Counted from the stretch's first letter, positions 1-10,800 are shown. The stretch is DNA of 23,037 bases from Amoebophrya sp. AT5.2 (GCA_005223375.1 RXOD01004393.1:1-23037), one strand, 5' to 3'. Translations and numbers: made by a program. Notes: a model not told the origin generated them from the sequence alone.

Positions 1-540
1 CAGCCGCGACGCCGAAGCGACCGCCGTGGGACGTCGAACTCGTCTCGTGACCGCGAACAGAACGAGGGGGAAACCAAGGAGCAAGAAGAAGTGGGGTCAG
101 TAATAACACATCCCCCCCGCGACCGCGAGCAAAACGAGTCTGCCTCCACGGACAGCATGTCTACGGAAGAGTCGGACTCGTCTCTTAACCGCGAGCGGGA
201 CGAGTCCGCTTCGGCGGATAGCCTGTCTACGGAAGGCGACGAGGCTTCTGGTTCTAATTCTTGGCTGCGCAGCAACTTGCTGTTCGCCATCCTCGGGCTC
301 GGCGCATTGGTACTCCTCGCGACGATTGGGGGTGTGATTCTCTGCTGTTGCTGTTGCCGGTGCTGTTTATCTACGACTTCGTCTGGGGAGTGGGACGCAG
401 CCACGGCGAAGGAGACAGTGCTGCTTCCGGAGACACAGGCTCTGTGTGGAACGGATGTTGGAGGGCGGTGGCGCATGGATATGGAGCCGTGCTGTGCCGT
501 CTCCGGTACCGCGATCCATCTAGAAAGAGAGGGGGAATGA
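1..540 (+). CDS. Single-pass membrane protein with acidic Ser-rich repeats and a juxtamembrane cysteine cluster (5' end outside window)
   Basis: The frame is open from the first base to TGA at 538-540 (179 codons visible) with no ATG before codon 56, so the true start lies upstream. The visible part begins with an Arg/Glu/Ser-rich hydrophilic stretch containing imperfect repeats of a D/N-R-E-x-(N)-D/E-E-S-A-S core. A clear transmembrane helix follows at about codons 93-114 (core LLFAILGLGALVLLATIGG), then seven cysteines in eight residues (CCCCCRCC, codons 115-122), typical of palmitoylated juxtamembrane sites. A 57-residue tail ends the protein. I infer a type I-like surface or endomembrane protein with a disordered ectodomain and a short cytosolic tail. 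Differences between the repeat copies fall mostly on third codon positions, then first, then second, as expected for this frame. A minus-strand frame sharing the same wobble position is also open throughout, so strand choice is not fully secure. No family is recognised. Confidence 0.55.
   Translation, partial: QPRRRSDRRGTSNSSRDREQNEGETKEQEEVGSVITHPPRDREQNESASTDSMSTEESDSSLNRERDESASADSLSTEGDEASGSNSWLRSNLLFAILGLGALVLLATIGGVILCCCCCRCCLSTTSSGEWDAATAKETVLLPETQALCGTDVGGRWRMDMEPCCAVSGTAIHLEREGE
118..243 (+). repeat. Two diverged tandem repeat units inside the membrane protein gene
   Basis: Units at about 118-180 and 187-243 share the pattern acidic-Arg-Glu, Glu-Ser-Ala-Ser, Asp-Ser-x-Ser-Thr-Glu. 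A third, shorter relative of the first seven codons lies at 46-69. Between copies, about eight differences are at third codon positions, four at first and one at second, which indicates selection on the encoded residues in the plus frame. The units encode acidic, Ser-rich, probably disordered sequence ahead of the membrane helix. Confidence 0.7.
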
Positions 541-1128
541 GTGGCGCTAGCAACACGACTCATGCAGTTTTGTGTTGGCGCCAACGGTCCATCGCAATAC
601 ATAGTGTAGTACGTGTATCCGACTACGAGATGATGGAGACTTCGCGGCGATGCCGCAGACCAAATGCTAATTTTCTTGACGTCACCCGAATTACAGCCGC
701 AGTTTTGCTCGTTGCGGTTGATGATATATTCGTGGTCCCTCCGCCTGCGGGCAGCGTCACAGTCAGTGGAAGATCTGATCACCGGTATGCAACCCGCGTG
801 CCACGGTCCCTTGTTGTTGAACACTGATGAACTACCAATACTTATATTTACAGAACACACGTCGTGACGAACGCTACGCTCGCTTTCGCTGATGGATTTA
901 CCATGTCACCCTTGCAGTCTGGATCAGTTAGTTGTGCTTGTCCACGACAAGTGTCAACGAGTTTTTGCCTGATCGGTGTCAGCTTGTCTGTGTCAGCGTC
1001 CCCTGCTGGATTGAAATTGATCACGCTAATATCGCTACTATCTTCAGGAAAAAATTTAAGTAACCAGCACCACGTGGCGCGCCGTTCAAATTGAGTTCTC
1101 GCCCTCGCGTCGTGCCCCCCATCCCCAT
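541..1128 (-). CDS. Candidate minus-strand gene for a Cys-containing protein, with two possible ultrashort introns (3' end unresolved)
   Basis: Two minus-strand segments translate into protein-like sequence. Segment A (848-1147) contains DTCRGQAQLTDPDCKGD and ends TTCVL. Segment B (below 905, in another frame) contains GPWHAGCIPVIRSSTDCDAA, NRNEQNCGCNSGDVKK and GYTYYTMYCDG. Cysteines recur with spacing suggestive of an extracellular disulfide domain. A model starting at the ATG at 1128-1126 (good context, G at -3 and +4) joins everything in frame by removing 1042-1064 (23 nt) and 832-851 (20 nt), both GT...AG and AT-rich. Segment A also stays open upstream to 1148 without the first intron, so an upstream exon is possible. 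A frameshifted relic is the main alternative. Segment B remains open beyond 541 to the window edge, antisense to the membrane protein gene, so the true 3' end is unknown. A longer second intron ending near 746 also fits the phase. No family is recognised. Confidence 0.35.
832..851 (-). other. Candidate 20-nt intron
   Basis: On the minus strand this begins GTAAAT and ends TTGGTAG, and 15 of 20 bases are A or T. Removing it bypasses the TAA that ends segment A (850-848) and continues in the frame of segment B (codon CT|T, Leu). Introns this short are known only in a few protist lineages and nucleomorphs, so a frameshift or a longer intron ending near 746 are serious alternatives. Confidence 0.25.
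1042..1064 (-). other. Candidate 23-nt intron
   Basis: On the minus strand this begins GTTAC and ends TCCTGAAG, with a run of six T before the AG. About a quarter of its bases are G or C, well below the flanking segments. Removing it joins the ATG at 1128 in frame to segment A (codon G|AT, Asp). It depends on the minus-strand gene being real. Confidence 0.25.
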
Positions 1129-1285
1129 GACACACAGATGTTGGATATCAAAACTCTTTCCAAATATTTTCTAACAGTGACGCTTAAGCAGGCTTGGGTC
1201 AGGGGTGCTGTAAGGGCAGGAGGACAGTCCGCGAATTCAATGAATCGCTTCTATCTGAACCTCGAGAAAAACTTTAAGTTTTCAT

Positions 1286-1363
1286 CTTATATGTAGTAGT
1301 TGTAATAGTTGTAATAGTTGGTCGTTGGCCACTCACTCTTCAACTACTAGATTAGTATATAAG
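1286..1363. promoter_or_regulatory. Candidate divergent promoter: inverted repeat with two outward-facing TATA-like boxes
   Basis: TAGTAGTTG (1294-1302) is matched by CAACTACTA (1341-1349). Just outside each arm lies ATATAAG facing outward: on the minus strand at 1292-1286 and on the plus strand at 1357-1363 (as TATATAAG from 1356). The gap between arm and box is one base on the left and seven on the right. The element sits between the minus-strand candidate gene and the giant plus-strand gene, about 490 nt upstream of the giant ATG. The symmetry is seen directly; promoter function is inferred. Confidence 0.4.
1297..1320 (+). repeat. 9-nt tandem repeat, 2.7 copies
   Basis: TAGTTGTAA occurs twice in tandem, followed by TAGTTG. 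It begins inside the left arm of the inverted repeat and extends into the loop. It could be a protein-binding array in the candidate promoter, or simple slippage. Confidence 0.7.
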
Positions 1364-1579
1364 AAATCCAAATCACTTGCTTTCCCCGGCTCCGGATTCG
1401 TCCGAAAGAGCCACCACAAAACACAAGTAGGAACCGAACTACTGATATAGCTTTCAACACATACGAATACTAGACATTTGGGTATGTGCCGTGTCCCTCG
1501 CGGACCGCTCCCAGTCTTTTGGTTCTACTTCATCTGTTAGATGAGCTAGACGTGAAAAATAAATTGTGCTTGCTGGCTA

Positions 1580-1607
1580 TTTTGCTTTTGTTTTTCCACC
1601 CTACAAG
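1580..1607 (+). promoter_or_regulatory. Pyrimidine tract and AG: candidate splice acceptor in the leader of the giant gene
   Basis: Eighteen of the 21 bases at 1580-1600 are T or C, followed by CTACAAG ending at 1607. This could be the 3' end of a 126-nt leader intron starting at GTATGT (1482) or a trans-splicing acceptor. Splicing here would leave a leader of about 244 nt. Similar tracts precede the next two plus-strand genes. Confidence 0.4.
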
Positions 1608-1750
1608 AACAAAAACAAAAAAAACTGAACTAACAACACAACTACAACAAGCTGCTGCTGCACACTGACTAGCTTGCATTGAACAATTTCGTACCGTTTG
1701 TGCTAGTACATCTTCACGTATTTCTATTTACTAGACCAAGAGTCATCGTC

Positions 1751-1768
1751 ATGGACTCGCCTAATTAA
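1751..1768 (+). promoter_or_regulatory. Five-codon upstream ORF (Met-Asp-Ser-Pro-Asn-stop)
   Basis: This is the only ATG between the candidate acceptor at 1607 and the giant ATG at 1852. Its context (GTC before, G after) is at least as good as that of the ATG at 1852. It is out of frame with the main ORF and stops 83 nt before it, so ribosomes could reinitiate. If translated it would dampen expression of the giant protein. Confidence 0.35.
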
Positions 1769-1851
1769 TTTTGCCTGACTGTGCCGGTACGTCCGTGTAT
1801 TTGGCTGTCGCTGTGTTTACTAGCATTATATTGTTCCGCTTCCGCACCGTC

Positions 1852-4800
1852 ATGATCATCCGAGAAGTTCAAGGCAAACTGAGGGCGACCCGTACCCGCA
1901 CGACCAAAATGAAGGCTATGGCACATCGGGATCGGCAAGTTTTGCGCCGTCAGCCTCGCTGCCGCTGCGGCGTTCTTGACGCGTTTTGGGTGCTTCAAGT
2001 CGTCTGGCTGCTATGGGCGCTAGGTGTGCCTGTGAATGGAATGCCGAAGTACAATAAGGAAGCGCTAGCTCGACCGAAACCACGTTTGGTAGGAAAATCC
2101 AGCGCGGCTCTGGTAGCGAACCGAAGCAAACCCAAGCCGAAACCGAACGCGAAGCCGCCCGGAGACGCCATCACACTGGCGAAACCCAACTCGGTATTTG
2201 GGAACAAGCTGCAGCAGGCAAATCAGAACGAGGCCGCCTCTGTGTCAGCATCCTCGACTGACATCGCGAGCAAGCAGACGGCCGCACCGCCTGCTGCGGC
2301 TGCGTCTTCATTTTCGAGAGCGGGTGAAAACGGAAGCGCGTCTGCGAAGGTTCTTCAGGAAGCTCATCAGCGTCAGGACCCTGCAGAATCTTTCGCGAGC
2401 GGAGCAGCGGGAGAAAACCAAGCAGATGAGGAGCCTTCCTCTACCGCCGCCGCTGCACTCGACGTTGACCAACAGACTCAGAAACATCGTGAGGTCGCGA
2501 CAGCCGCAGGAGCAGGACGTGGGGAGCAAGTGCAGGGACATGAACAGGAGGCACAACCGACGTTCCAGTCGGGCTACACCGCTTGTATCCCTACAACACA
2601 AGAACAGAAACCGACTCAAGCTTTATTCGCTTTCCCTACCGAACAGCGATGGGGCAAACCACTCACACTCCAGGAAACAACTCTACGCGAGACTGCGGAC
2701 ACTACAGCCGGCGCGAAACCAAAAAAAGCAGGATCCGAGAAGACAGAGCCGGAAAGCGGCCCAGACAAAAACGAAACCGATTCTGGGAGAGACGGCAAAG
2801 AAATGGAGCCAGCGCAAGGCGCGGAATCCTTAGCCGGCGCGGCTACACCACCATCAGAGCCGAAACCCGAATCGCTGCAGCCGCGCCCGCGCTTAAAGCC
2901 TTTTACTTTTGACGAAGATCATGATCATGAAGGGGGTGCTATTTCTCCTGCTGCGGAAGCTGAACCGAGGAAGACAACGCCAGAAACCACAGACAATACG
3001 AAGACCCTGCCGGCGCAAGCGGAAGCTGCGAAGCCAGTGACGGGCGCGGCAGTCGACGATGAAGAAGCACCGCATCAGCCGGACTCAAAAAATAGCACCG
3101 CATCCCCTTCCCGGGAGCACGGTCTGGCAGCAAGCTTCTCCGCCGTCATTCTCGCCGGGTCCCCTTCTACTTCGCACCGTGGAAAAGATGGGCTGGTCAG
3201 CGCGGCCACTGGTCCTGCTGGCTCCCCGCCAGCATCCTCACGCTCGCAGCGATCCCCTCTAGAATTTGTCAACATGGGCGACGAGCATCGGCCCCACGGT
3301 CGCGCTGCTGGGGAAGTAGAACAGCAACAGATGCCCGCTGCAACTTCTCTCGATCACAAGGAGACTACTCTGACTTCCCCCGCAACGATGCTGAATGCCC
3401 GCAAGGAAATCATCACCGCGCCAACAGCAGGTCTGGACGAGGGCGGTGCAGTAACAAAAACACCAGTTGAGGCAGTCGAGGATGCGGTAGAAGAGGCGCC
3501 TGAGCAATCAATTCCAAAGCCTCCGCCGCCGAATTCACCGCCGCCTCAGAAAATCCAGAGGCCCGTCAAGCCGCGGGACCTCGAGAAGAATGGCGTAGAG
3601 TTCGCCTACAACTACAGCCAAATCCAATACCTTGAAAACAACGGCGCTAGGGCAGGAGGGGAACGGGCATTAAAAGTGTCTTCATCTACTTCTGCTGGAG
3701 TATCTGTTTCCGGGAGCGACTCACGCACAAATAGGAAAACGTATACTGGGTATGAACCTCGCAGACGTGAAGTGGATTTTGAGGAAGGACTGCAACAAAT
3801 CGACGTTGGCGGCAGCGTTAGCGACGCTGGTAGTAGTAGTACAGAGAACACATCTTCTTCGTGGACCGCTCGACTACGTCGCGCCGACTCGTTGCACTTG
3901 GCCGACGAGCACGGCAAGGACGAGGAAAGGGAAAAACGTTCCTCGCGCAGGAACTTCGTTGATGTGCTCGAGTGGGACAGCCGTGTTGACGCGAAGTTTC
4001 GCTTCGGTTTGGAGGTTATGGCCTCCGTAACTGCATCCGGGGAAGATTTCTGGCGGCAAGTCCCTCAGGACCCGGTTCCCAAATCGTGGGCGCATTCGCG
4101 GGGCATCCGGAAACATGACTACCTACAAATATGGTACTATCGGCGGCGCAAAACGGATCTTGTTCTCGAATACGACGTGCAGGAGCTGCTGCATCAGGGA
4201 GCGGGCACTGAAATGGAAACTCCTTCGGAGAAGATGGAGGAGCAGAAGGTAAGAGCCGAGAAAAACGCTAGATGGCGCCTCTGCCATTGGACGGATACCA
4301 GGAGCACACCGGATCGCAATGCGCCGCAGCCAGCGCAGCAACAAGAAAATTCGTCGGACGCCGCTGCCGCACCGCCGGCGACAAAGAAAGGACTTCTGTA
4401 TCTTTTCGAGAAGTACAAGGAAATCCTCGAGCACGACAAAAACTCTGCTCAAGATTTTGGCTTTGCCCACAAGTGGTTTGCCGGGCGCCTAAAGAATGAA
4501 GCTCAAAACGAAGAGGGAGTACACTTGCCGCCACCAGAAGACGACGTAGTGCACCTTTTGCGGCACGAAGAAATGCAGGCCACGCAGTTTCGCATCTATG
4601 TCTGGCGGCCCTTCGTTGCGACGACTCGCGAGAAGCATGTGGTGTGGAAGTTTTTGCAAAGCAACAGGATTCTTTCTCCCCACACGATCTACAGAAGGCC
4701 CCATGATCTTCTCAGCCATCCGCGACTACCGCGACTTCCTGGCGAGCCAGGTACACGCACAACCGCTGCCGCGCAGCCGCAAGCGCTAGTCTCATCAACG

Positions 4801-7800
4801 TCGCGCGCGTGCGCCAGCGGCGGTTGGCTCTTCGACTGGAGCACCTTCCGCGGCATGGTGTCAAAAGCAAACGCCGCACTTGAGCTCTCCGTAGTGAAGC
4901 TCAAAGGCGGTGTTGGGGACGAGGCTCCGATGTATGCGGTGACGTACACCGGACCCCCGACGGTGTGCGCTGGAAGTGATTGCGAGCTGCGAACGGGCGA
5001 GAAACTTTTGATTATGTTCTCGCGTGGGCGTGCAGCCACCTCGTCTGCGGGCACTGGTTCATCTTTCTTGGAGTCTGGGAATGACGGTGAGGGGGCCGAC
5101 GACGGGAGGACGAAGTGCGAGTTCTACTTTTTGCAAGCACCCAGCACGGACGAGCACGAGACGAACTCGGCAGCAATGTCCTCGAGGAGGCCTGAAGTGG
5201 GCGGGGATCGAGCTCGAGCTCCGAGCGATCCAGTCGCGGGAAAAACTCCCGATGGTGAGGTCGTCGTGACAGCTGCGCTAAAGGAAGGCGTCGTTCAGAA
5301 CTTGCTCGGCTACCTGCTTTCATCATCGCACGATGGTGAAAGATTGCATTCTGGCATTTTTCTTCTGCGCGAGCCGCGCATCAGTATGCGCGCAGAATGG
5401 CTGGAGCAAGCGCTGTGGTCACCGCTGCAGACAGGGACAGCATCACGAAAATTGCCCACCGGGCGCGCCGAAATCCCACAAAGAATTCAAAAATTGAAGC
5501 CCGGGTCGAACTTCTACGATTTGCGTCCGTCGCAAAAAGTCCGTCCTACGCTCGCACACGGGTGGCAGGTGAGGAAAGTGCCCTGCATAGATCGAGCGAC
5601 TGCTCCTCCGGCAAAGGCCGGAGGAAGGAAATACGGAAGCCCGAACCTGGCCGAAGACGTGTGGCCAACCTTCCGGAGGCTCGGCATTTCCTTTGACACG
5701 GGACCGTCTCCGACTGAAAGTGATGCTGAAACAGCTGCTACGTCGAGCGGAACTAGCATTTGTAGCCTTTCTGTCGACGCTGGGCGTACTTTGCCTGACT
5801 ACGGCGCCCTGCCTGTGTTCTGCATCGGGGCCGCTCGAGCGTTGGACGAAAACACTTGTTTCGGCAAAGCGGTTAGACACAGTTCGGAGTTGTCGGAAAT
5901 CATGGACCAGGCCTTCGCGGCCCGCACAGCGGCTCCACCAGCGGCCGAACGACCTCGCCAACCGCAGTTCTGGGTTCAAGTGCTCATCTCTGTGTCCTCT
6001 GTGGCGGGAGCACAAAGTAGAGATGAAGCAACGCCAAAGGCGGCACCGAATATGTTGCAGGGCGGCAAGCACGCGACGAGAAGACGCACTGGCACAGTTG
6101 CCCCTCCACCTGACCAAAACGCCGGACAGAGGAATGCAAATGGCAAAAAATCCGCGGAAAGTGCTTCCGCCGACTTTTTGCTTAGGGACTACAGCGTGTG
6201 GCGCTACCTCGACTCACACGTGCCGGAGCTGGAGAAAGGCCACCGATCCTCCGACGCCGGGCGACACCAGAGCGCGGACGAAACGAGTCGCGTTCCGTTA
6301 TTCAGTGCGGCGGTTGGAAGCGGAGTCGGTGGACAAAGGCCATTTTCCGCGGATCCTACGTCCGGCGATGAAGAACAAATATCTTACAGCTTGCTGATCT
6401 ACAGCAAGGTGGAGCTTCCAGGTATGCCAGTGAAGGCCGGCGATTTTCACTTCCCGCCGGCGCAGGAACGATCATTAAATCCGCTTTCCTTCATTCACGA
6501 ACACGATCAGAAAAGTTTCGAGAAACAGCAAAGTCTAGGAGTTGAGACAACGCAAGAGCGTGTGCGTGAAAGCAGGCCGAAGTCGGATGGTTTTCTTCAC
6601 ACGGACACCGGGCGATCCCTCGAACCCGCGCTGGCTTCCATTCGGTCTTCTCCTGACAATGGAGGAGATCAAACGAAAGAGGAGCACGAGGAGCTGAATT
6701 TTCGCCGAGATGGCCTTTTCTCCGTCGCAGGACTTTCAACGCCGAGGCTGCATTGCCTGTACGTTGTCGACCCCGAAATTCAACGTGACACCAGCAGGGT
6801 TAGGCTAGTGCAGTTTCTATTGCCCCAGCAGGGCGCTGCCAAGCTGCCAGCGAACCTTTTGCAGCGGGCGGCGTGGCGAACGCAGATGCAGATTGCGATT
6901 GAAGCACAACGCCAAGACTTGAAGAACTGGGGCGGGCGGCTCGTCATTGGCACGCTTGGTTGGCGACACCGAGATTCCCATGTCTGGCACGAAGAGGAGC
7001 AGCCTGCTGCGGTTGTTGCTGATTCCGCAGCTGCAGGAGGCCGGAGCGGTTCGTTGCGCAAGCCTTTCTCGTTTCGGCGCGCGAAGCATGGGCACCTGTA
7101 CCGGGCCCGGCCCGGCGATTGGGGAAGGGCCTTGCGCCCTGAGCCGGGAGATCAAAAAGAAAATGAAGCACCCACCCCTGCACAGGAGGAAGACCAGACG
7201 TGCTTCAGAAGTATGACTCCACCAGCAGACGCTAAGGCCAACGTTTCGCTTGAGGTTCACACGTGGATGCCGCCAAGAGGGGCGGCGACAGACGAATTTA
7301 CCGATCTGGGCATCGAGTCCTTCGCATTTGTCGCAGATACTGCTATCGGACAATCTTCTGCCGCTACGGCAGACGAAGAATCGGGGCCGTGGACTGGACC
7401 TCGATCGCAAGTTGTCCAGGGCGCAGACGACGACCCACGATTCCAAGGCCGAGTCCTGCTCGAGAGGCTTACGGAAAACGGCTGGGCGGCGAAGCAGGGA
7501 TTGAAAGTCGGCGACACTGTGCACGTGGTCGCGCCTTTCGCTTGCGACGCGACTACAGTCCCGCGCACGAAGGCAGGTCCATTGACGTTCTTGTCGGGAA
7601 AGCTGCGGGTGGTCACCTCGCGCGAGCTACTCAGGCACATGCTGAGCTTTCGTGCGACGGATGGTGCGCTACCACCAGTGCCGCAGTTCGCCATAACGCT
7701 GTTTCGCCGAACGGACTACGTACCGATCCCCCTTCTAGAGATTGTCGGTGGAGCAAGTCCCAAACGAAAGTCGGTGTGGCAAGAACGACTGTCCGGTCAC

Positions 7801-10800
7801 CCGCCGTCCTCTCCGTCGCAAACGGGCGGTACTAGGGAAGCCGCGGCTCCGGCTCCGCTTGCAACAACTCCGCGCCCCGTGCTACAGTGGCACCCGCTGC
7901 TCGCTCCGCTCGAATCGCGTCCCTTGCACGTCATCAGGTTGGCTACCCAGAAAGTAGGAGGCAAACAGATCCCAAGGTGGATGCTGGATGCAGAATTGAT
8001 CGGTGGCGGTGGGAATCAAGCAGCGCCGCCGGCAGAGTTGCTTGGCAGAAATGAATCTTCCCGAGATGATGAAATCATGAAGAAGCAGGTGATGGCGATT
8101 CTTGAAGATCCAAATATCGTATTTCATCGGGCGCAAGTGGCGGGTGCGGGGGGTGGGTCTACGCAACCGTCTTCACTGTTCGCGAAAATCAACTCTGACT
8201 ATCCATGTGCAGCGGTCGCAGGCATAGTCAAACGGGTCCTGGAAGCAGCGGCGGGAATTAGAGCGCAGTCGCGAGAAGAGCAACTGCGGCGTGAGGTGAT
8301 CGAGCTGGTGGCGTTCTCAACTAACACCGTGTCAGCACCATTTTCGGGACTCGACGCAGAGCGTGTGCCTGTCGTTGAATCGTCTGAATCTTCGCTTGCC
8401 GCCGAGCTGCCGGAAGCGAATATTCAGATGAACCCGAGGACCGGAAGTAGTACCTCAACAACTCAACACATTACCATTCCGACAACAAGTGCGGCGTCAG
8501 CCCCTCTCCTCCGCAGTGTTGATGAGGTTGACTTCGAGTTCTTGGTAGCAGAAAGCGGACGAAGAGGTGGAGGCGCGGCCGCTGGCATTCAGAGTCAGCC
8601 CGCAGCTGCCAGAACTAAGGAGTTGAAGTACCTCGCGTTGCAGTCACCAGATGTGGTCCGGGAGTTGCTATGGCTTTGGAATCGGCTCGACGATGGTACG
8701 ACTGCTGGCCTGTTTGGCGTGATTGACCAACTGCATTTCGCCATTCGGGCGCACTTCAGGACCACTGCTCCTGCTGGAGGCCGAGCTGACACTTTCGCCG
8801 CAGTTCCGCCGTCGACAAGGAGTACGACGCTCGCACCGGACGAGAATATCCATCGACATTTTATCCGGGATGCCGGCAACATCGACGCGCCGAATGCCGA
8901 CCCGTCGCCCGCTCCCTGGCACGGCGTCCCCTTGCATGGGTTCGGTATACCGGGCTCGCGGAGCCCTTCCGTACTAGGCGCCGCGGCCCCCAGGGCCACA
9001 CACGAACTGATGTTTGAGGACGCGCCGCACCTTTTGTTTCCGAACGAATTGCACGAACCAGCTGCAGCTTCTGGAACGAAGTTTTTCGCCTTGCTCGACA
9101 GGGGTTTGGAAGGACTTCTGGCCGCGAGGAAAGGAACAGCAATTCGACTCGGAAAATCGGCAGACCTGCCAAGCGACATGCGGGCTCATCCCTTCTTTCG
9201 CGGGCAAGCGCAAGACAATGGAAATGGCAATGCTAACACAGAAGTCACAGACACAGACTACGAAGCCGTCGAAGTGCTGAACCCGGTTTCGCCGGTTTTT
9301 GTCCACGAACTACAGGATTTTGATTCTGGACCCGCAGGAGGAGTTGGTCCCGCTTCCGGCGCAGAGTGCCAAAGCCGTGGCATCCCGATCAACAAAATAC
9401 GTGACGCAGTCGAAGTTCTGGCACAGGAAATGTGCGCAAAGATGCAAAATGATCTCGGAGGTCCAGCAGGGTTACTACACGGCCTTGCCGAACATTGCAA
9501 CAGGCTTCTTGATGCGCCGCTTTCTGATGGTGGGGCACAAGCGCCAGGTCAACAGCAAGACGAAGACGCCAGCATGATGGTCGTGCCGCAGCGCGTGCGA
9601 GCACTGCTAAAGTGGATTAAAAGCGCCGCCCTCCCGGCAATCGAACAAACCGAGCCGTCTGGTTTCCGGACTTTCCTGGCGGATTGGCGCTTCCGTTTCG
9701 TTTGGGCTCTCCGCTCGTGCTTCCTTGAGTATGAGTTTCGCCGTTTCCCAGGAGGAGATGCTGCGGCCGAGACACATGATGATCCTCCCGCGACGGACAA
9801 GTTGCTGACGACTTCGCTCACGCGCAGATTCAGTGACTCTGCGCCTACATCGTCCCCTGCTTCCCCCGCGCCGGGCGCGTTGCAGACGTACCTTCTTTCA
9901 GGTAGAGATGGTAATGAACACGTTTCGCAGCATGTCCATCCGATGCCGGACATCATGATTCCCATCCGCCGCATCGACGAGCGACACCTCATAAGCGGTT
10001 TCTGGTATCGCTACTACAAGCACCATCGAGGCGTGGGCCTATTTCCCACCGGCCTGGCACCCGTTCCGGAAACCAGTCGGGTTGTGGAGCCGTTCGCAAT
10101 CGCGGTTTGCGACAGGACGCTCCCAACTGGAGTGGCAGCCGACTACAAGGACCCAACCGATGCGAGGAAGTGCCAACGCATTTCCACTCCAGCAGCAACA
10201 TCCTCATCCGCCGACGCTTTTAAGGCTGAAAGCAACAGTCCCTACACCTTCGCGAAACCTGCAGAAATTTTCTTCCACTGCAAGCATGCTGCGGCGACCG
10301 CGACGCACAGGTCGTTTAGCGAAAATCAGTACAGCAGACTCGCAGGACTGCTGAGAAGTCCGGTGCGCTCTGCCACGCGAGAACTCAATGTGGCCCGCCA
10401 GCGGGTCTTCGACATTCTTTTCAGGAGCAGCGGTGGCCTCAATCATGACAGCTTCGTTCCTTCAGCGTGGAAAGAGCTCGGCGGAAAACTCGTCGAGTAC
10501 GTGCTTGAATGGCGCCCCGACTCGATTCCGCGGGACCTCTTAACGGCTCATGGGACGACGACGCAGTGGGAAGGGGACTCCTCCATACTTTACCAAGCCG
10601 CGCCACATATCCTTCTATCGTTCTTTCGGCGGCATTTCATCATCAACAAAACGCGTATGGACGAACTTGGGGCGAAATGCGCTCGCGACGTGGTTTTGAA
10701 CTCGACGCGGTACACAAGATTTCTGGCTGCGCTGGGTCGTGACGATAAAGATAAAAATGAAATGACCGAGCTCTTGTCGTACCTGCAGATTGTGTTTCTG

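Larger units (their letters stand above)
1364..1851 (+). other. Upstream leader of the giant gene
   Basis: This stretch has no credible coding frame. It contains a donor-like GTATGT (1482-1487), a pyrimidine tract ending in AAG (1580-1607), an A/C-rich stretch immediately after it (1608-1650) such as is common in 5' UTRs, and a short upstream ORF at 1751-1768. An in-frame stop at 1762-1764 fixes the upstream limit of the giant reading frame. Confidence 0.5.

Noticed and set aside
677..684. Palindrome TGACGTCA (cAMP-response-element-like)
   Set aside because: A single 8-bp match within a possible coding segment is expected by chance and is not near a likely start.
537..827. Plus-strand frame starting at an ATG that overlaps the TGA of the membrane protein gene (ATGA)
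   Set aside because: Such coupling is a bacterial feature. This frame is the codon-aligned complement of minus segment B and its translation looks less protein-like.
785..853. Plus-strand intron GTATGC...TTTACAG joining 537-784 to the frame ending at 1094
   Set aside because: It is in frame, but the joined product is a Ser/Leu-rich sequence without charge balance. The same boundary fits the minus-strand model better.
1771..1851. Extending the giant protein 27 residues upstream to TTG at 1771
   Set aside because: A TTG start is not expected in a eukaryotic nuclear gene. The first ATG is at 1852 and the extension gives a second unrelated hydrophobic stretch before the signal peptide.
2198..2833. 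Plus-strand frame of 211 residues overlapping the giant gene
   Set aside because: It is an Arg-rich shadow of the low-complexity region of the giant protein.
5443..7524. Minus-strand frames of 224 residues (5443-6117) and 235 residues (6817-7524)
   Set aside because: They lie fully inside the giant frame and read as Arg/Ser-rich shadow sequence with no start context or domains.
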